From the NCBI RefSeq assembly GCF_000876655.1, contig NZ_JYCN01000022.1, positions 1 through 64,000 of the forward strand: a DNA stretch of 64,000 bases, in the 5' to 3' direction. The position numbers and the translations under genes are program-made. The stretch is from Arthrobacter sp. SPG23 (lineage in GTDB: Bacteria > Actinomycetota > Actinomycetes > Actinomycetales > Micrococcaceae). A model generated the notes under the pieces. That model had not been told where the DNA came from. It was given only the letters and a program-made list of their open reading frames with translations, and ran no database searches. Positions 36,014-44,646 of the stretch are shown here, piece by piece (positions within the stretch are counted from its first letter, which is position 1; each line of letters begins with the position of its first letter).

Positions 36014-36042
36014 GCGCACTTCTACAACGTGTAGAAGTGCGC
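36014..36042. promoter_or_regulatory. 29-bp perfect dyad upstream of hemQ (operator or terminator)
   Basis: 13-bp arms (36014-36026 with 36030-36042) and a 3-nt spacer; core CTTCTACA-ACG-TGTAGAAG. It lies 42 bp upstream of hemQ and 47 bp past the preceding minus-strand stop. The TACA...TGTA core looks like a repressor site; only a short TTT follows on the minus strand, so a terminator is less likely. Confidence 0.6.
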
Positions 36043-36088
36043 AATTTCACATCCGGCCCCGATGAAGCGCCTTGGGCGGCACCAGTCC

Positions 36089-37036
36089 CTAGATCCGGCG
36101 CATCCGGACATAGGCAACCCCTGCGGCGCACGCCAGTGCCACGAGTCCGGCGCCCCACCAGACCTGGGGCGACACGTCGCCCATGGGCGAAACGCTGACG
36201 GCAGAGCGCATCACCGGCGCACTGGAGACGCCGTAACCGGGGCCCGACAGCGGGACGACGCCGGCCGACGTGAGGACGGCCATGTTGGCAGGACCGAACA
36301 TGTTCGTGGTGGTCCACGCGGACGCCGGAGCGGCGCCCGCTGCGGCTTTGCTGCCTGATGGCCGCGACGTTCCAACCGAAGCGGGCACATCAGCGGACGG
36401 GCCGGGAGCGGTTGCTCCGGTTGCGGGAGCACCAGGAGCGGCAGTTCCGGGGAGCAGTGACGGCGGCGCCGCCGGAGTGCCGGCCGGAACCGTTCCGGTG
36501 GCCGGTGCAGGTGTGGCGGGCGCCTGCGCCGGATCTGTGGACGGAGCCACGGAACCGTCGGCGGGCGGCGGTGCCGGCGTGCTCGACGGCGGAACGGTAC
36601 TCCCGCCAGGAGAAGGGGCCGAAGGCGACGGGGAGGGTTCAGACGGCGACGGGGAGGGCGACGTTGGAACGGGAGAGGGCGAGGTCCATTCCGGCTCAGT
36701 CGTCGGAGACGGTGACGGCGTGGGCTGCGTCCGCTGTCCGGGGGGCGTCAGCTTGCCGGTGCCCGGTGCGGAGGGGCGGGTGGGATCCGGCTTGGGTCCC
36801 AGGACCACGGATGCCCAGGCGTCCAGCGCGGGAACACCCGCTTCCACGGACGTCGTGGCGGCGGCGTCAGCGCCGTCAGTGGTGTCCGGAGCCGGGACGA
36901 GGGAGGCAGCGTTGGATGCAGGAACACCTGCGGAAAGGACTAGTACCGCTCCGAGCGCCGCTGCTGCAGTGCCGCGCCGAAGACCCCCATGGAAACCAGT
37001 CAGCGTTCGAGTTTCTTCGGACTTCTGAATGACCAT
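36089..37036 (-). CDS. Secreted, membrane-anchored Pro/Ser/Thr-rich protein of unknown function
   Basis: 315 residues. Signal peptide (LRRGTAAAALGAVLVLSAGV, cleavage near SNAA), then ~200 residues of low complexity rich in Pro, Ser, Thr, Ala and Gly (runs such as PSPSPSEPSPSPSAPSPGG), a short non-repetitive stretch (TTTNMFGPANMAVLTSAGVV) and a C-terminal membrane helix with basic end (GLVALACAAGVAYVRMRRI). No LPxTG sortase motif is visible. This is a wall-spanning surface-protein shape with no catalytic domain recognised. ATG 37036 has only a weak RBS. It sits between hemY and hemQ on the same strand. Confidence 0.75.
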   Translation of the reverse strand: MVIQKSEETRTLTGFHGGLRRGTAAAALGAVLVLSAGVPASNAASLVPAPDTTDGADAAATTSVEAGVPALDAWASVVLGPKPDPTRPSAPGTGKLTPPGQRTQPTPSPSPTTEPEWTSPSPVPTSPSPSPSEPSPSPSAPSPGGSTVPPSSTPAPPPADGSVAPSTDPAQAPATPAPATGTVPAGTPAAPPSLLPGTAAPGAPATGATAPGPSADVPASVGTSRPSGSKAAAGAAPASAWTTTNMFGPANMAVLTSAGVVPLSGPGYGVSSAPVMRSAVSVSPMGDVSPQVWWGAGLVALACAAGVAYVRMRRI

Positions 37037-37108
37037 AGTGATCGACCCTAGCCAGAATTCCTTGCCATTAGAAACTTGCAAAGAAGCCCTGCACGCGGTA
37101 CTCGCGGG

Positions 37109-38584
37109 CTAGCGGAGAATGTCCGCAATCTGCCTTTTGGTGTCGTCAATGACGGCGGCCAGGCCGTTGCCCGCCAGCCACCCGCCCACCATGACGAGCC
37201 TTCCGTCCGCGGCGCAGACCCTGCGGACCTCCGCTACCCGCTGACGGTGGCCCACGGCGGCAAACGGCAGCACTCCGCCCCAGCCGACAACGTCCCAGTC
37301 GAGCACGTCATTAGCCGTGACAGGCACTGTCAGGAGCGCGGAAGCATCCCGTAAAGCGGCCGCAAAAAGTTCCTTGTCATCCGGCCCCTGCCCGCCGCGG
37401 CCGGGCAGGGCGGCGGACGCATCCTGCCCGTCGAAGCCGCCGGTCCTCCGCGGGCCCTCGCCCCGGCCGTAGGACAACCGGACAATGTGGGTGCCGGGCC
37501 CTGCCGCGGCCGCCAGCCAGTCCCATTTGGCCGTGGCGTGGGTCAGCGCCTTGGCCTGGATGCCGGGAGTCTGCGGAGCCACCAGGATGCCTGTTCCGCG
37601 AGGCCGCCGGTCCAGTTCCGGAAGGTCAACAACGAGCGTCACAAGCTTTACATCCGGACCGGCGTCCGGCCGGTGCGCGGTCAAGCGGGGGACGGCGTCC
37701 TGCAGCAGCCGGACTGCGGAAGGTCCGTCAAGGGCCACCACCAGCAGGCCGGCGTCGTACGTCCGCTCCCCCGCCGATACCCGCCAGCCGTCCGCAGTCC
37801 TGGCCACGGACTCGGCCCGGGTAACGGAGGAGAGCGTGACGCCGCGGTGCCGCAGCTCGGCCACGAGCGCAGTGATCAGCGTGTGCATGCCGCCCTGCAG
37901 GCCGGCGACGGCGGATCCGGCTTTGGCGCCCTCGGGGGCGGTCCCCCGGCGCTGGGCGGCGACGGCGGCTGCCAGGGAGCCGTGGGCACGGATCCCGGCG
38001 CGGAGTCCGGGCGCCACCATGTCAACGTCGAGCAGTGCGGGATCGGCCGAATGCACGCCGCCCACCACCGGCTCCACGAGGCGTTCCAGGACACGGCGCC
38101 CCATCCGCTGCCGGACCAGGGCCGACACGCTGGTGATGGCGGCACTGGTCCCCACGGAGGACGGCAGGAACCTGTCCAGGGAGGCGCGCAGGGAGCCGGC
38201 GAGTCCCAGGGTCCTTCGAACTTCGGGATCCCACGGGTTGGCCGGAATGCCCAGGACACCGGTTTTGGGCAGTTCCCGGGCGCCTTCCGGGAGCTGGACC
38301 CAGGCTCCGCCCGGGTGGGGCGCAACAATCGAGCCGGCGATGCCGAGCTCAGCCGCGAGGTCCGCCACGGCACTCGAGCGGGTGGCGAAGGACTCCGCTC
38401 CGCTGTCCAGCGTCAGGCCTCCCACCACATGGCTGCCCACGCAGCCGCCCCAGGCTTCGCCGGCTTCCAGGACGGTCACCTGCCGGCCGGCTTTGGCAAG
38501 CTCGAGGGCAGAGAGCAGGCCGGAGATGCCGCCGCCCACCACCACGGCCGTGGTAACGGACGGTTCCGGCGTGGCTGCGCTCAC
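37109..38584 (-). CDS. hemY: Coproporphyrinogen III / protoporphyrinogen oxidase (HemY/CgoX)
   Basis: 491 residues. FAD amine-oxidase fold with N-terminal dinucleotide motif AVVVGGGISGLLSALELAKAG, then VTVLEAGEAWGGCVGS, LDSGAESFATRS and C-terminal VMVGGWLAGNGLAAVIDDTKR. In this coproporphyrin-type cluster it should oxidise coproporphyrinogen III to coproporphyrin III. GTG start with GGAG 7 nt upstream, 4 nt after the hemE stop, so cotranscribed with hemE. Confidence 0.93.
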   Translation of the reverse strand: MSAATPEPSVTTAVVVGGGISGLLSALELAKAGRQVTVLEAGEAWGGCVGSHVVGGLTLDSGAESFATRSSAVADLAAELGIAGSIVAPHPGGAWVQLPEGARELPKTGVLGIPANPWDPEVRRTLGLAGSLRASLDRFLPSSVGTSAAITSVSALVRQRMGRRVLERLVEPVVGGVHSADPALLDVDMVAPGLRAGIRAHGSLAAAVAAQRRGTAPEGAKAGSAVAGLQGGMHTLITALVAELRHRGVTLSSVTRAESVARTADGWRVSAGERTYDAGLLVVALDGPSAVRLLQDAVPRLTAHRPDAGPDVKLVTLVVDLPELDRRPRGTGILVAPQTPGIQAKALTHATAKWDWLAAAAGPGTHIVRLSYGRGEGPRRTGGFDGQDASAALPGRGGQGPDDKELFAAALRDASALLTVPVTANDVLDWDVVGWGGVLPFAAVGHRQRVAEVRRVCAADGRLVMVGGWLAGNGLAAVIDDTKRQIADILR

Positions 38585-38588
38585 CGGT

Positions 38589-39710
38589 TTACTCCGGGGA
38601 AATGGAGTGAATGAGTTCGACGACGCGCGTCAGGACGTCCGGGTCGGTTTCCGGCGGCACGCCGTGCCCCAGGTTCAGGACGTGGCCGGGCGCGACGGAT
38701 CCTGCCTTGATGACGTCACGGACGTGAGCCTCGAGGACGGCCCACGGCGCGGACAGCAGCGCGGGATCGATGTTGCCCTGCAGCGGAACGGTTCCGCCCA
38801 GCCGGCGGTTCGCTTCGTCCAGCGGCAGCCGGTAGTCCACCCCCACGACGTCGACGCCGACGTCGCGCATCGCCACCAGGAGCTCCGAGGTGCCGGTACC
38901 GAAGTGGATCAGGGGCGCCCCCAGGTGCCGGACATGGTCCAGCGCGCGGGCGGAGGCCGGGGCCACGAAGCGTTCGTAATCGGCCAGCCCCAGCGAGCCG
39001 GCCCAGGAATCGAACAACTGGGCAGCGGAAGCGCCGGCCTCGAGCTGGGCGCGCAGGAACATGCCGGAGGCGTCGGCGGCCCAGTTTGCCAGCGCGTTCC
39101 AGGTTTCCGGATCGGCGTGCATCATGGTGCGCGGGCCGAGGTGGTCACGGGAAGGCTTGCCTTCCACCATGTACGCGGCCAGGGTGAACGGCGCTCCTGC
39201 GAAACCGATCAGCGGGGTCTTGCCGAGCTGGGCCACGGTGAGCCGCACGGCTTCGCGGATCGGCTCAAGTGCCTCCCAGGTGAGCTGCGGGAGTGCCGCC
39301 ACGTCCTCCGCCGTCCGGACCGGCTTGTCCAGAACCGGGCCGACGCCCGGAACGATGTCGACGCCCACACCGGCGAGCTTCAGCGGAATCACGATGTCCG
39401 AGAAGAAGATGGCAGCGTCGACGTCGTGCCTGCGCACCGGCTGCAGCGTGATCTCTGCGGCCAGCTCGGGGCGCAGGCAGGAATCCAGCATGGCAACGCC
39501 CTCGCGCACCTTCAGGTACTCGGGCAGGGAGCGGCCGGCCTGGCGCATGAACCAGACCGGACGGCGGGACGGCTTGCCGCCGCGGTAGGCGGTGATAAGC
39601 GGTGAATCAGCCGTGCGGCCGTCCATCAGCGGGTGTCCTGCATCCAGGGGGGCATCGGAGAACGGGACGTCGGAAGCCGTGCCGTTGGACGTTGCAGCGC
39701 TTGAAGTCAT
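38589..39710 (-). CDS. hemE: Uroporphyrinogen decarboxylase
   Basis: 373 residues. Removes four carboxylates from uroporphyrinogen III to give coproporphyrinogen III. Signature RRPVWFMRQAGRSLPEYL near the N-terminus, FFSDIVIPLKLAGVGVDIVP, GFAGAPFTLAAYMVEG and GNIDPALL. ATG at 39710 has GGAG immediately upstream and fits the family start; a longer in-frame reading is in the hemA intergenic region. Divergent from hemA. Confidence 0.96.
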   Translation of the reverse strand: MTSSAATSNGTASDVPFSDAPLDAGHPLMDGRTADSPLITAYRGGKPSRRPVWFMRQAGRSLPEYLKVREGVAMLDSCLRPELAAEITLQPVRRHDVDAAIFFSDIVIPLKLAGVGVDIVPGVGPVLDKPVRTAEDVAALPQLTWEALEPIREAVRLTVAQLGKTPLIGFAGAPFTLAAYMVEGKPSRDHLGPRTMMHADPETWNALANWAADASGMFLRAQLEAGASAAQLFDSWAGSLGLADYERFVAPASARALDHVRHLGAPLIHFGTGTSELLVAMRDVGVDVVGVDYRLPLDEANRRLGGTVPLQGNIDPALLSAPWAVLEAHVRDVIKAGSVAPGHVLNLGHGVPPETDPDVLTRVVELIHSISPE

Positions 39711-39828
39711 GACTCCGATTGTCCCTAAAATCGCCTCCAAAAGATAACGACAGGCTGTCATCCGCGGCCCGTTGCAGCCCTCCGTGGCGGGAATCACAGC
39801 CCGCCGTGGCGTTTGCCACCGTGCATAG

Positions 39829-39859
39829 TTGTTCTACGCCGCGACGCAAAAGCTATGAT
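39829..39859 (+). promoter_or_regulatory. Probable hemA promoter (leaderless start)
   Basis: -35-like TTGTTC (39829-39834), 19-nt spacer, near-consensus -10 TATGAT (39854-39859). The hemA GTG is 10 nt past the -10 and has no ribosome-binding site, so the transcript is likely leaderless. Confidence 0.55.
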
Positions 39860-39868
39860 TGTGATGCT

Positions 39869-41209
39869 GTGGTTCTTTTTTCATTGGTGGCTACACACGC
39901 CGACATCGACCTCGAGACCGTTGCTCAACTGAGCACCGGTGCTTCCGAGCTAGCTACATCCGCACTCTCCGGGTCGCCGGCAGTGACGGGTGCGGTGGTG
40001 CTTGCCACCTGCAACCGCTTCGAAATTTATGGTGAAGCGCCCCATCCGGATGACGTGGAAGCGGCCCGCGCCGCGCTCGTCGCCCAGATCAGTGAACGCA
40101 CCGGCCTCAACGAGCAGCTGGTCTCGCGGTCATTCAATACGCGCACGGGCGGCGAGGTCAGCCAGCACCTTTTCGCCGTGAGCTCCGGCCTTGACTCCGC
40201 CGTGGTGGGCGAACGCGAAATCGCCGGGCAGGTTCGCCGGGCGCTCATCAACGCCCAGCATGAAGGCACTGCCAGCTCAGGCCTCGTCCGGCTCTTCCAG
40301 GCTGCGTCCAAGACCGCCAAGGATGTCGGCGCCCAAACGGCCCTGGGATCACGCGGGCTGTCCATCGTCTCGGTGGCCCTGGACCTGGCCACGGACCTTT
40401 CCGAAAACCCCGACTGGTCCGCCAAGAAGGCCGTCATCTTCGGTACCGGCGCTTACGCCGGCGCCACCATGTCCTTGCTCCGCGAACGCGGCTGCACGGA
40501 CATCTCCGTTTTCTCCTCCTCCGGACGCGCTGAAGGATTCGTGGCCACGCGCGGAGGAACGGCCCTCGACGCCGACTCGCTCCCCGCCGCTGTTGCCGCC
40601 GCGGATGTCATGATCGGTTGCAGCGGTTCCGACACCCGCGTTGAAGCACAGGACCTCGCCCGGGTGCGCGCCGGGTCCCCCCAGACCCTGATCGCCATCG
40701 ACCTTGCACTCACCCACGATTTCGATCCGGCCGTCGGAGAGCTCGACGGCGTTGAGCTGCTGACGCTCGAATCCGTGCGGCTCGCGGCTCCCCAGGAGCA
40801 GGCCGAATCACTGGCGCAGGCCAGTGGCATCGTCACCGGCGCCGCCGCAGCTTTTGAGCAGGAGCGCGAAGCCAGGTCCGTGGACTCGGCCATCGTCGCC
40901 CTGCGCCGCCACACCATGAACGTCCTCGACGCCGAAATGGAGAAGGTCCGGGCACGCCACGGCTGCACGGCCGCCGCAGAGGAAGTCGAGTTTGCGCTGC
41001 GCCGGATGGTCAAGCAGCTGTTGCACGTGCCCACGGTCCGCGCACGGGAGCTGGCCTCCAACGGCCAGCAGGAGCAGTACATCGCGGCCCTCGATGCGCT
41101 CTACGGGATCACCGTGGAGCAGCCCGCCGCGGCCGCGGCCGCCGAATGCCCGGTGGACCACAGCCAGGCCCGCCCGGCCGCAGCCGACACCCGCCGGGAA
41201 ACCGCCTAA
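39869..41209 (+). CDS. hemA: Glutamyl-tRNA reductase
   Basis: 446 residues. NADPH-dependent reduction of glutamyl-tRNA to glutamate-1-semialdehyde, the entry and usual control point of the C5 heme route. Seen: [20 protein letters not shown] start, catalytic Cys in [30 protein letters not shown], Rossmann [10 protein letters not shown], and the C-terminal dimerisation domain [20 protein letters not shown], followed by an Ala-rich tail. GTG at 39869 is chosen by family start; no RBS, but a -10 lies just upstream. Confidence 0.95.
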   Translation: MVLFSLVATHADIDLETVAQLSTGASELATSALSGSPAVTGAVVLATCNRFEIYGEAPHPDDVEAARAALVAQISERTGLNEQLVSRSFNTRTGGEVSQHLFAVSSGLDSAVVGEREIAGQVRRALINAQHEGTASSGLVRLFQAASKTAKDVGAQTALGSRGLSIVSVALDLATDLSENPDWSAKKAVIFGTGAYAGATMSLLRERGCTDISVFSSSGRAEGFVATRGGTALDADSLPAAVAAADVMIGCSGSDTRVEAQDLARVRAGSPQTLIAIDLALTHDFDPAVGELDGVELLTLESVRLAAPQEQAESLAQASGIVTGAAAAFEQEREARSVDSAIVALRRHTMNVLDAEMEKVRARHGCTAAAEEVEFALRRMVKQLLHVPTVRARELASNGQQEQYIAALDALYGITVEQPAAAAAAECPVDHSQARPAAADTRRETA

Positions 41210-41224
41210 CACCCCGGCACCCCG

Positions 41225-41258
41225 CCCGGCAAAAGCATCAACCCGGCAAAAGCATCAA
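41225..41258. repeat. Two perfect tandem copies of a 17-bp unit
   Basis: CCCGGCAAAAGCATCAA at 41225-41241 and 41242-41258. The second copy overlaps the stop codon of the convergent SDR gene. Local tandem duplication. Confidence 0.85.
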
Positions 41259-42310
41259 CCGAAGGCGTTTACGCCGGTCATCTCCGCCGAGAGCGTCCAC
41301 AGGCGCGCGGCATCCGACGGATCCACCGCGTGCGCGTCCACTCCCCTGATCCGCGCTTCAGGGCTTCCGGTCCGGGTGGGTTCCGCAATGTCGCAGTCCT
41401 CGCAGTACACCCCGCCCATGCCACGCAGCGCCGGGGACGTTGCGGCCCACACGGACGTTGCGGCGCCCTGTTCCGGTGTCTTGAACCGGGCATCGACGTT
41501 ACCGTGGTCATCCATCCAGCCGGCGGCCACCATCTCGGCGCGCGGCAGGTGGCGCTGCAGTTCAGTCATGATGCCGCCCGGATGCACGGCGAATGCCCTC
41601 ACGCCGGAGTCCCTGCCGAGGAAGTCCAGGTGCACGGCAAAGAGCGAGTTGGCGGTCTTGGCCTGGCCGTAGGCCTTCCACTTGTCGTAGCCGGTGTCGA
41701 AGTTGATGTCGTCGAAGCGGACGGGCGAGAGCTTGTGTCCGGTGGAGGACAGCGACACCACCCTGGCGCCCTCCCCGGCCGAGAGCGCGGGCCACAGCAG
41801 GTTGGCCAGGGCAAAGTGCCCCAGATGGTTGGTGGCGAACTGGGACTCCCAGCCGGGGCCGACCCGCAGCTCGGGGCAGGCCATCACTGCGGCGTTGTTG
41901 ACCAGGATGTCCAGGCCCGCGCCGGAGCCCCCGGACCCAAGGGCCAGGAAGCCGTCCGCGAAGCTTGTCACGCTGGCCAGGTCGGCCAGGTCCAGGGCGG
42001 CCACGCCCACACTCCCGCCCGACGTTGAGCCAGCAGGTGAGCGTGCTGTTGAGCCCGGCTCCCGGGCGGTAATCCCGGCGGCCTCCAGCACCTGCCGTGC
42101 GTGGTCCGGCCTTCGGGCCCCGACCAGGACGCGGGCCCCGGCGGACACCAGCGCCCGGACCGTCTCCAGCCCGAGGCCGGAATACCCGCCCGTCACAATG
42201 GCCGTCTTCCCGCTAAGGTCGACGCCGGCAATGACGTCGGCGGCCGTCGACTCCTTGCCGAATCCGGAGCCCGTCTTTCGCTGCGGGGTCCTGCTGTGGT
42301 CCTGGTTCAT
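41255..42310 (-). CDS. SDR family oxidoreductase (retinol dehydrogenase-like)
   Basis: 351 residues. Classical-type short-chain dehydrogenase: cofactor motif TGGYSGLGLETV, NNAA motif ILVNNAAVMACP, catalytic Ser in VVSLSSTGHKLSP and Tyr-x3-Lys in YGQAKTANSLF. Basic residues after the Gly motif (ARRPDHAR) suggest NADP. An extra Ser/Gly-rich loop sits at residues 80-95. Substrate unknown. GGAAGG lies 7 nt before the ATG. Its context (hemA on one side, moeZ on the other) does not reveal a pathway. Confidence 0.88.
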   Translation of the reverse strand: MNQDHSRTPQRKTGSGFGKESTAADVIAGVDLSGKTAIVTGGYSGLGLETVRALVSAGARVLVGARRPDHARQVLEAAGITAREPGSTARSPAGSTSGGSVGVAALDLADLASVTSFADGFLALGSGGSGAGLDILVNNAAVMACPELRVGPGWESQFATNHLGHFALANLLWPALSAGEGARVVSLSSTGHKLSPVRFDDINFDTGYDKWKAYGQAKTANSLFAVHLDFLGRDSGVRAFAVHPGGIMTELQRHLPRAEMVAAGWMDDHGNVDARFKTPEQGAATSVWAATSPALRGMGGVYCEDCDIAEPTRTGSPEARIRGVDAHAVDPSDAARLWTLSAEMTGVNAFG

Positions 42311-42367
42311 GCCGGGGCCTTCCTAGGGCGGTGGTTCGGCTGTTCAGTCGGCTGCCCGGTGATCCGC

Positions 42368-43567
42368 TCAGTAAACCGGCTTGCCCGGCTCCACTTCCCG
42401 GACCCAGGCGAGGATACCGCCGTCGAGGTGGCTGACCCGCTGGTAGCCCGCCTTGCGGGCCGCGGCCAGGACGGCTGCCGAGCGTGTGCCCGCCTTGCAG
42501 TGGAACACAATGTCCTTGTCCTGGGGCAGCTCCGTCCAGGCCTCTCCTGCCAGGATCCTTCCCTGCGGGATGAGGACGGACCCGTCAATCCTGACGATGT
42601 CGTGCTCACCCGGCTCCCGGACGTCCACGAGGTCGAAGTCCTTCAGCCCGGCTGTGCGCGATGCCAGCATGGTGGCCAGCTGCGTGGCCGTCACAGTGTT
42701 CTCCTTGGCCGTGGCTTCCTCCGGAACTATTCCGCAGAACGCCTCGTAATCAGTAAGTTCCGTGATGCGCTCGGCCGCCGGATCGCGTGCCACCTTGATC
42801 TCCCGCCAGCTGCCGCCGAGGGCGTCGAACAGCGCCACGCGCCCCAGCAGGGAACGCCCGACGCCGGTGATCAGCTTGACCGCTTCGGTCACCATGAGGG
42901 ACCCCACGGCCGCGCACAGCATCCCGAACACGCCGCCCTCGCCGCAGGACGGCACCGAGCCGGCCGGCGGCGCCTCCGGGTAGAGGTCGCGGTAGCTGGG
43001 CCCGTGCTTCTCCCAGAACACGCTTACCTGGCCGTCGAAGCGGAAGATGGAGCCCCACACGTAGGGCTTTCCGAGGATGGCTGCGGCGTCGTTGACCAAG
43101 TAGCGCGTGGCGAAATTGTCCGCGCCGTCCAGGATGAGGTCGTACTCGGCGAACAGTTCCAGTGCGTTCGAGGCGTCGAGCCGGACGTTGTGGAGCCGGA
43201 CGTCTACCAGGGGGTTCAGCGCGGCAATGGAGTCGCGGGCTGACTCGATCTTGGACCGGCCCACGTCCGCGACGCCGTGGATGACCTGCCGCTGCAGGTT
43301 ACTCAGGTCAACGGCGTCGTCGTCGATGATTCCCAAGGTTCCCACCCCCGCCGCGGCGAGGTAGAGGAGTGCCGGCGAGCCCAGGCCCCCGGCCCCGATG
43401 ACCAGTACCCTGGCGTTCTTGAGCCGGCGTTGGCCCAGCGTGCCGATCTCCGGAATGATGAGGTGGCGGGAGTACCGCTCCACCTCTTCGGCGGTCAGGG
43501 CATCAGCCGGTTCCACGAGCGGATCCAGGGTTGCAGGGACAGCAGTTGCGGTGAACGTGGAAGCCAT
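42368..43567 (-). CDS. moeZ: MoeZ-type adenylyltransferase/sulfurtransferase with rhodanese domain
   Basis: 399 residues. N-terminal ThiF/MoeB/E1-like domain: VLVIGAGGLGSPALLYLAAAG, DDDAVDLSNLQRQ, ILDGADNFATRYLVND. C-terminal rhodanese domain with active Cys in FHCKAGTRSAAVL. MoeZ activates ubiquitin-like sulfur carriers by adenylation and thiocarboxylation. It could serve ThiS, encoded about 3 kb away, as well as molybdopterin or Cys sulfur carriers; this is inference. Divergent from the TetR gene, as I recall for the mycobacterial moeB1 locus. Confidence 0.93.
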   Translation of the reverse strand: MASTFTATAVPATLDPLVEPADALTAEEVERYSRHLIIPEIGTLGQRRLKNARVLVIGAGGLGSPALLYLAAAGVGTLGIIDDDAVDLSNLQRQVIHGVADVGRSKIESARDSIAALNPLVDVRLHNVRLDASNALELFAEYDLILDGADNFATRYLVNDAAAILGKPYVWGSIFRFDGQVSVFWEKHGPSYRDLYPEAPPAGSVPSCGEGGVFGMLCAAVGSLMVTEAVKLITGVGRSLLGRVALFDALGGSWREIKVARDPAAERITELTDYEAFCGIVPEEATAKENTVTATQLATMLASRTAGLKDFDLVDVREPGEHDIVRIDGSVLIPQGRILAGEAWTELPQDKDIVFHCKAGTRSAAVLAAARKAGYQRVSHLDGGILAWVREVEPGKPVY

Positions 43568-43651
43568 ACTTCAATGTATGCCCGAAGATGCCGCAAGGTC
43601 ATATTACCCGCGCGTAAAGTGTAGGTAACTGCAATGGAAAGAAGGCCAACA

Positions 43652-44320
43652 GTGGTTCATCATGCACCGGTTGATCGGACACACGCCGGGAAGGCAGCCG
43701 CGGGACAAACGCGGGCCGGCGGTGCGCGTTCGGCGCGGCTCCCGCGTGACGAACGCCGCGCCCAGCTGCTGGCCGCCGCCCAGGAAGTCTTTGTGGCCAA
43801 CGGGTACCACGGCGCCGCCATGGACGAAATTGCTGAAACCGCGCATGTCAGCAAGCCGGTCCTGTACCAGCACTTCCCGTCCAAGCGCGAGCTCTACCTT
43901 GCCCTGCTGGACAGCCACCTCAGCGCACTCACCGATCTCATGATGGGCGCACTGAATTCCACCAACGACAACGACGAGCGCGTCCAGGCGGTCATGCGCG
44001 CCTACTACCGCTTTATTGCCAGCGATGACCAGGCGCACCGCCTGGTGTTTGAATCGGACCTGATCAATGACACCGACGTCAGTTCCAGGCTCGAAACATT
44101 CAACAAGGCTTTTGCCGACGCCATTGCGCGGGTCATCGCCGAGGACACCAAGCTCCCCATGCTGGAGGCCCAGCTGCTGGGCCGCGGACTTGCCGGCATG
44201 GCGCAGGTCAGTGCACGGTACTGGCTCGAAACCGACGGGAACCTGGACCTCGATGTGGCCAGCGACCTGATCTATCGTTTAGCTTGGCGCGGAATCTCGC
44301 GCTTCCCCAAGGAAACCTAG
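43652..44320 (+). CDS. TetR/AcrR family transcriptional regulator
   Basis: 222 residues. N-terminal helix-turn-helix: RRAQLLAAAQEVFVANGYHG, MDEIAETAHVSKPVLYQHFP, SKRELYLALL. Remainder is the helical ligand domain. GTG at 43652 is preferred to ATG at 43634 because AGAAGG lies 6 nt before it; the upstream ATG is part of that RBS. Effector and regulon unknown. Conserved next to moeZ and DUF3107 in actinobacteria as I recall (mycobacterial Rv3208 region). Confidence 0.92.
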   Translation: MVHHAPVDRTHAGKAAAGQTRAGGARSARLPRDERRAQLLAAAQEVFVANGYHGAAMDEIAETAHVSKPVLYQHFPSKRELYLALLDSHLSALTDLMMGALNSTNDNDERVQAVMRAYYRFIASDDQAHRLVFESDLINDTDVSSRLETFNKAFADAIARVIAEDTKLPMLEAQLLGRGLAGMAQVSARYWLETDGNLDLDVASDLIYRLAWRGISRFPKET

Positions 44321-44371
44321 ACTACAAATAGAGAACACCTTTAGAACTTTGATTGGCTGGGAGGCCTCGCT

Positions 44372-44596
44372 GTGGAAGTAAAGATCGGCATTCAGAACAT
44401 TGGCCGCGAAATTGTGCTGGAATCGGCTCAGGATGCTGACGATGTGGCAAAGCTCGTTGGGGAATCCATCGCCAAGGGCGCCGAGCTGCGCCTGACTGAC
44501 GAAAAGGGCCGTGTGGTCATCATTCCCGCCAACGTCCTGGGCTACGTCGAAATCGGTGCCGAGGAAGCCCGCCGCGTCGGTTTCGGCCAGCTCTAG
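44372..44596 (+). CDS. DUF3107 domain protein
   Basis: 74 residues, whole-length match by eye to the small actinobacterial DUF3107 family: MEVKIGIQNIGREIVLES at the start, ANVLGYVEIGAEEARRVGF at the end. Function unknown. GTG start with GGGAGG 7 nt upstream. Follows the TetR gene by 51 nt and probably shares its transcript. Confidence 0.9.
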   Translation: MEVKIGIQNIGREIVLESAQDADDVAKLVGESIAKGAELRLTDEKGRVVIIPANVLGYVEIGAEEARRVGFGQL

Positions 44597-44646
44597 GCCG
44601 CCGCTTCACCTGGACCTGTCCCGCTCTGCAGCAAGGAGTTCGCCGA

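Noticed and set aside
37485..39605. 706-codon plus-strand open frame
   Set aside because: Antisense to hemY and hemE, Arg/Ser/Pro-rich, no family resemblance and no ribosome-binding site.
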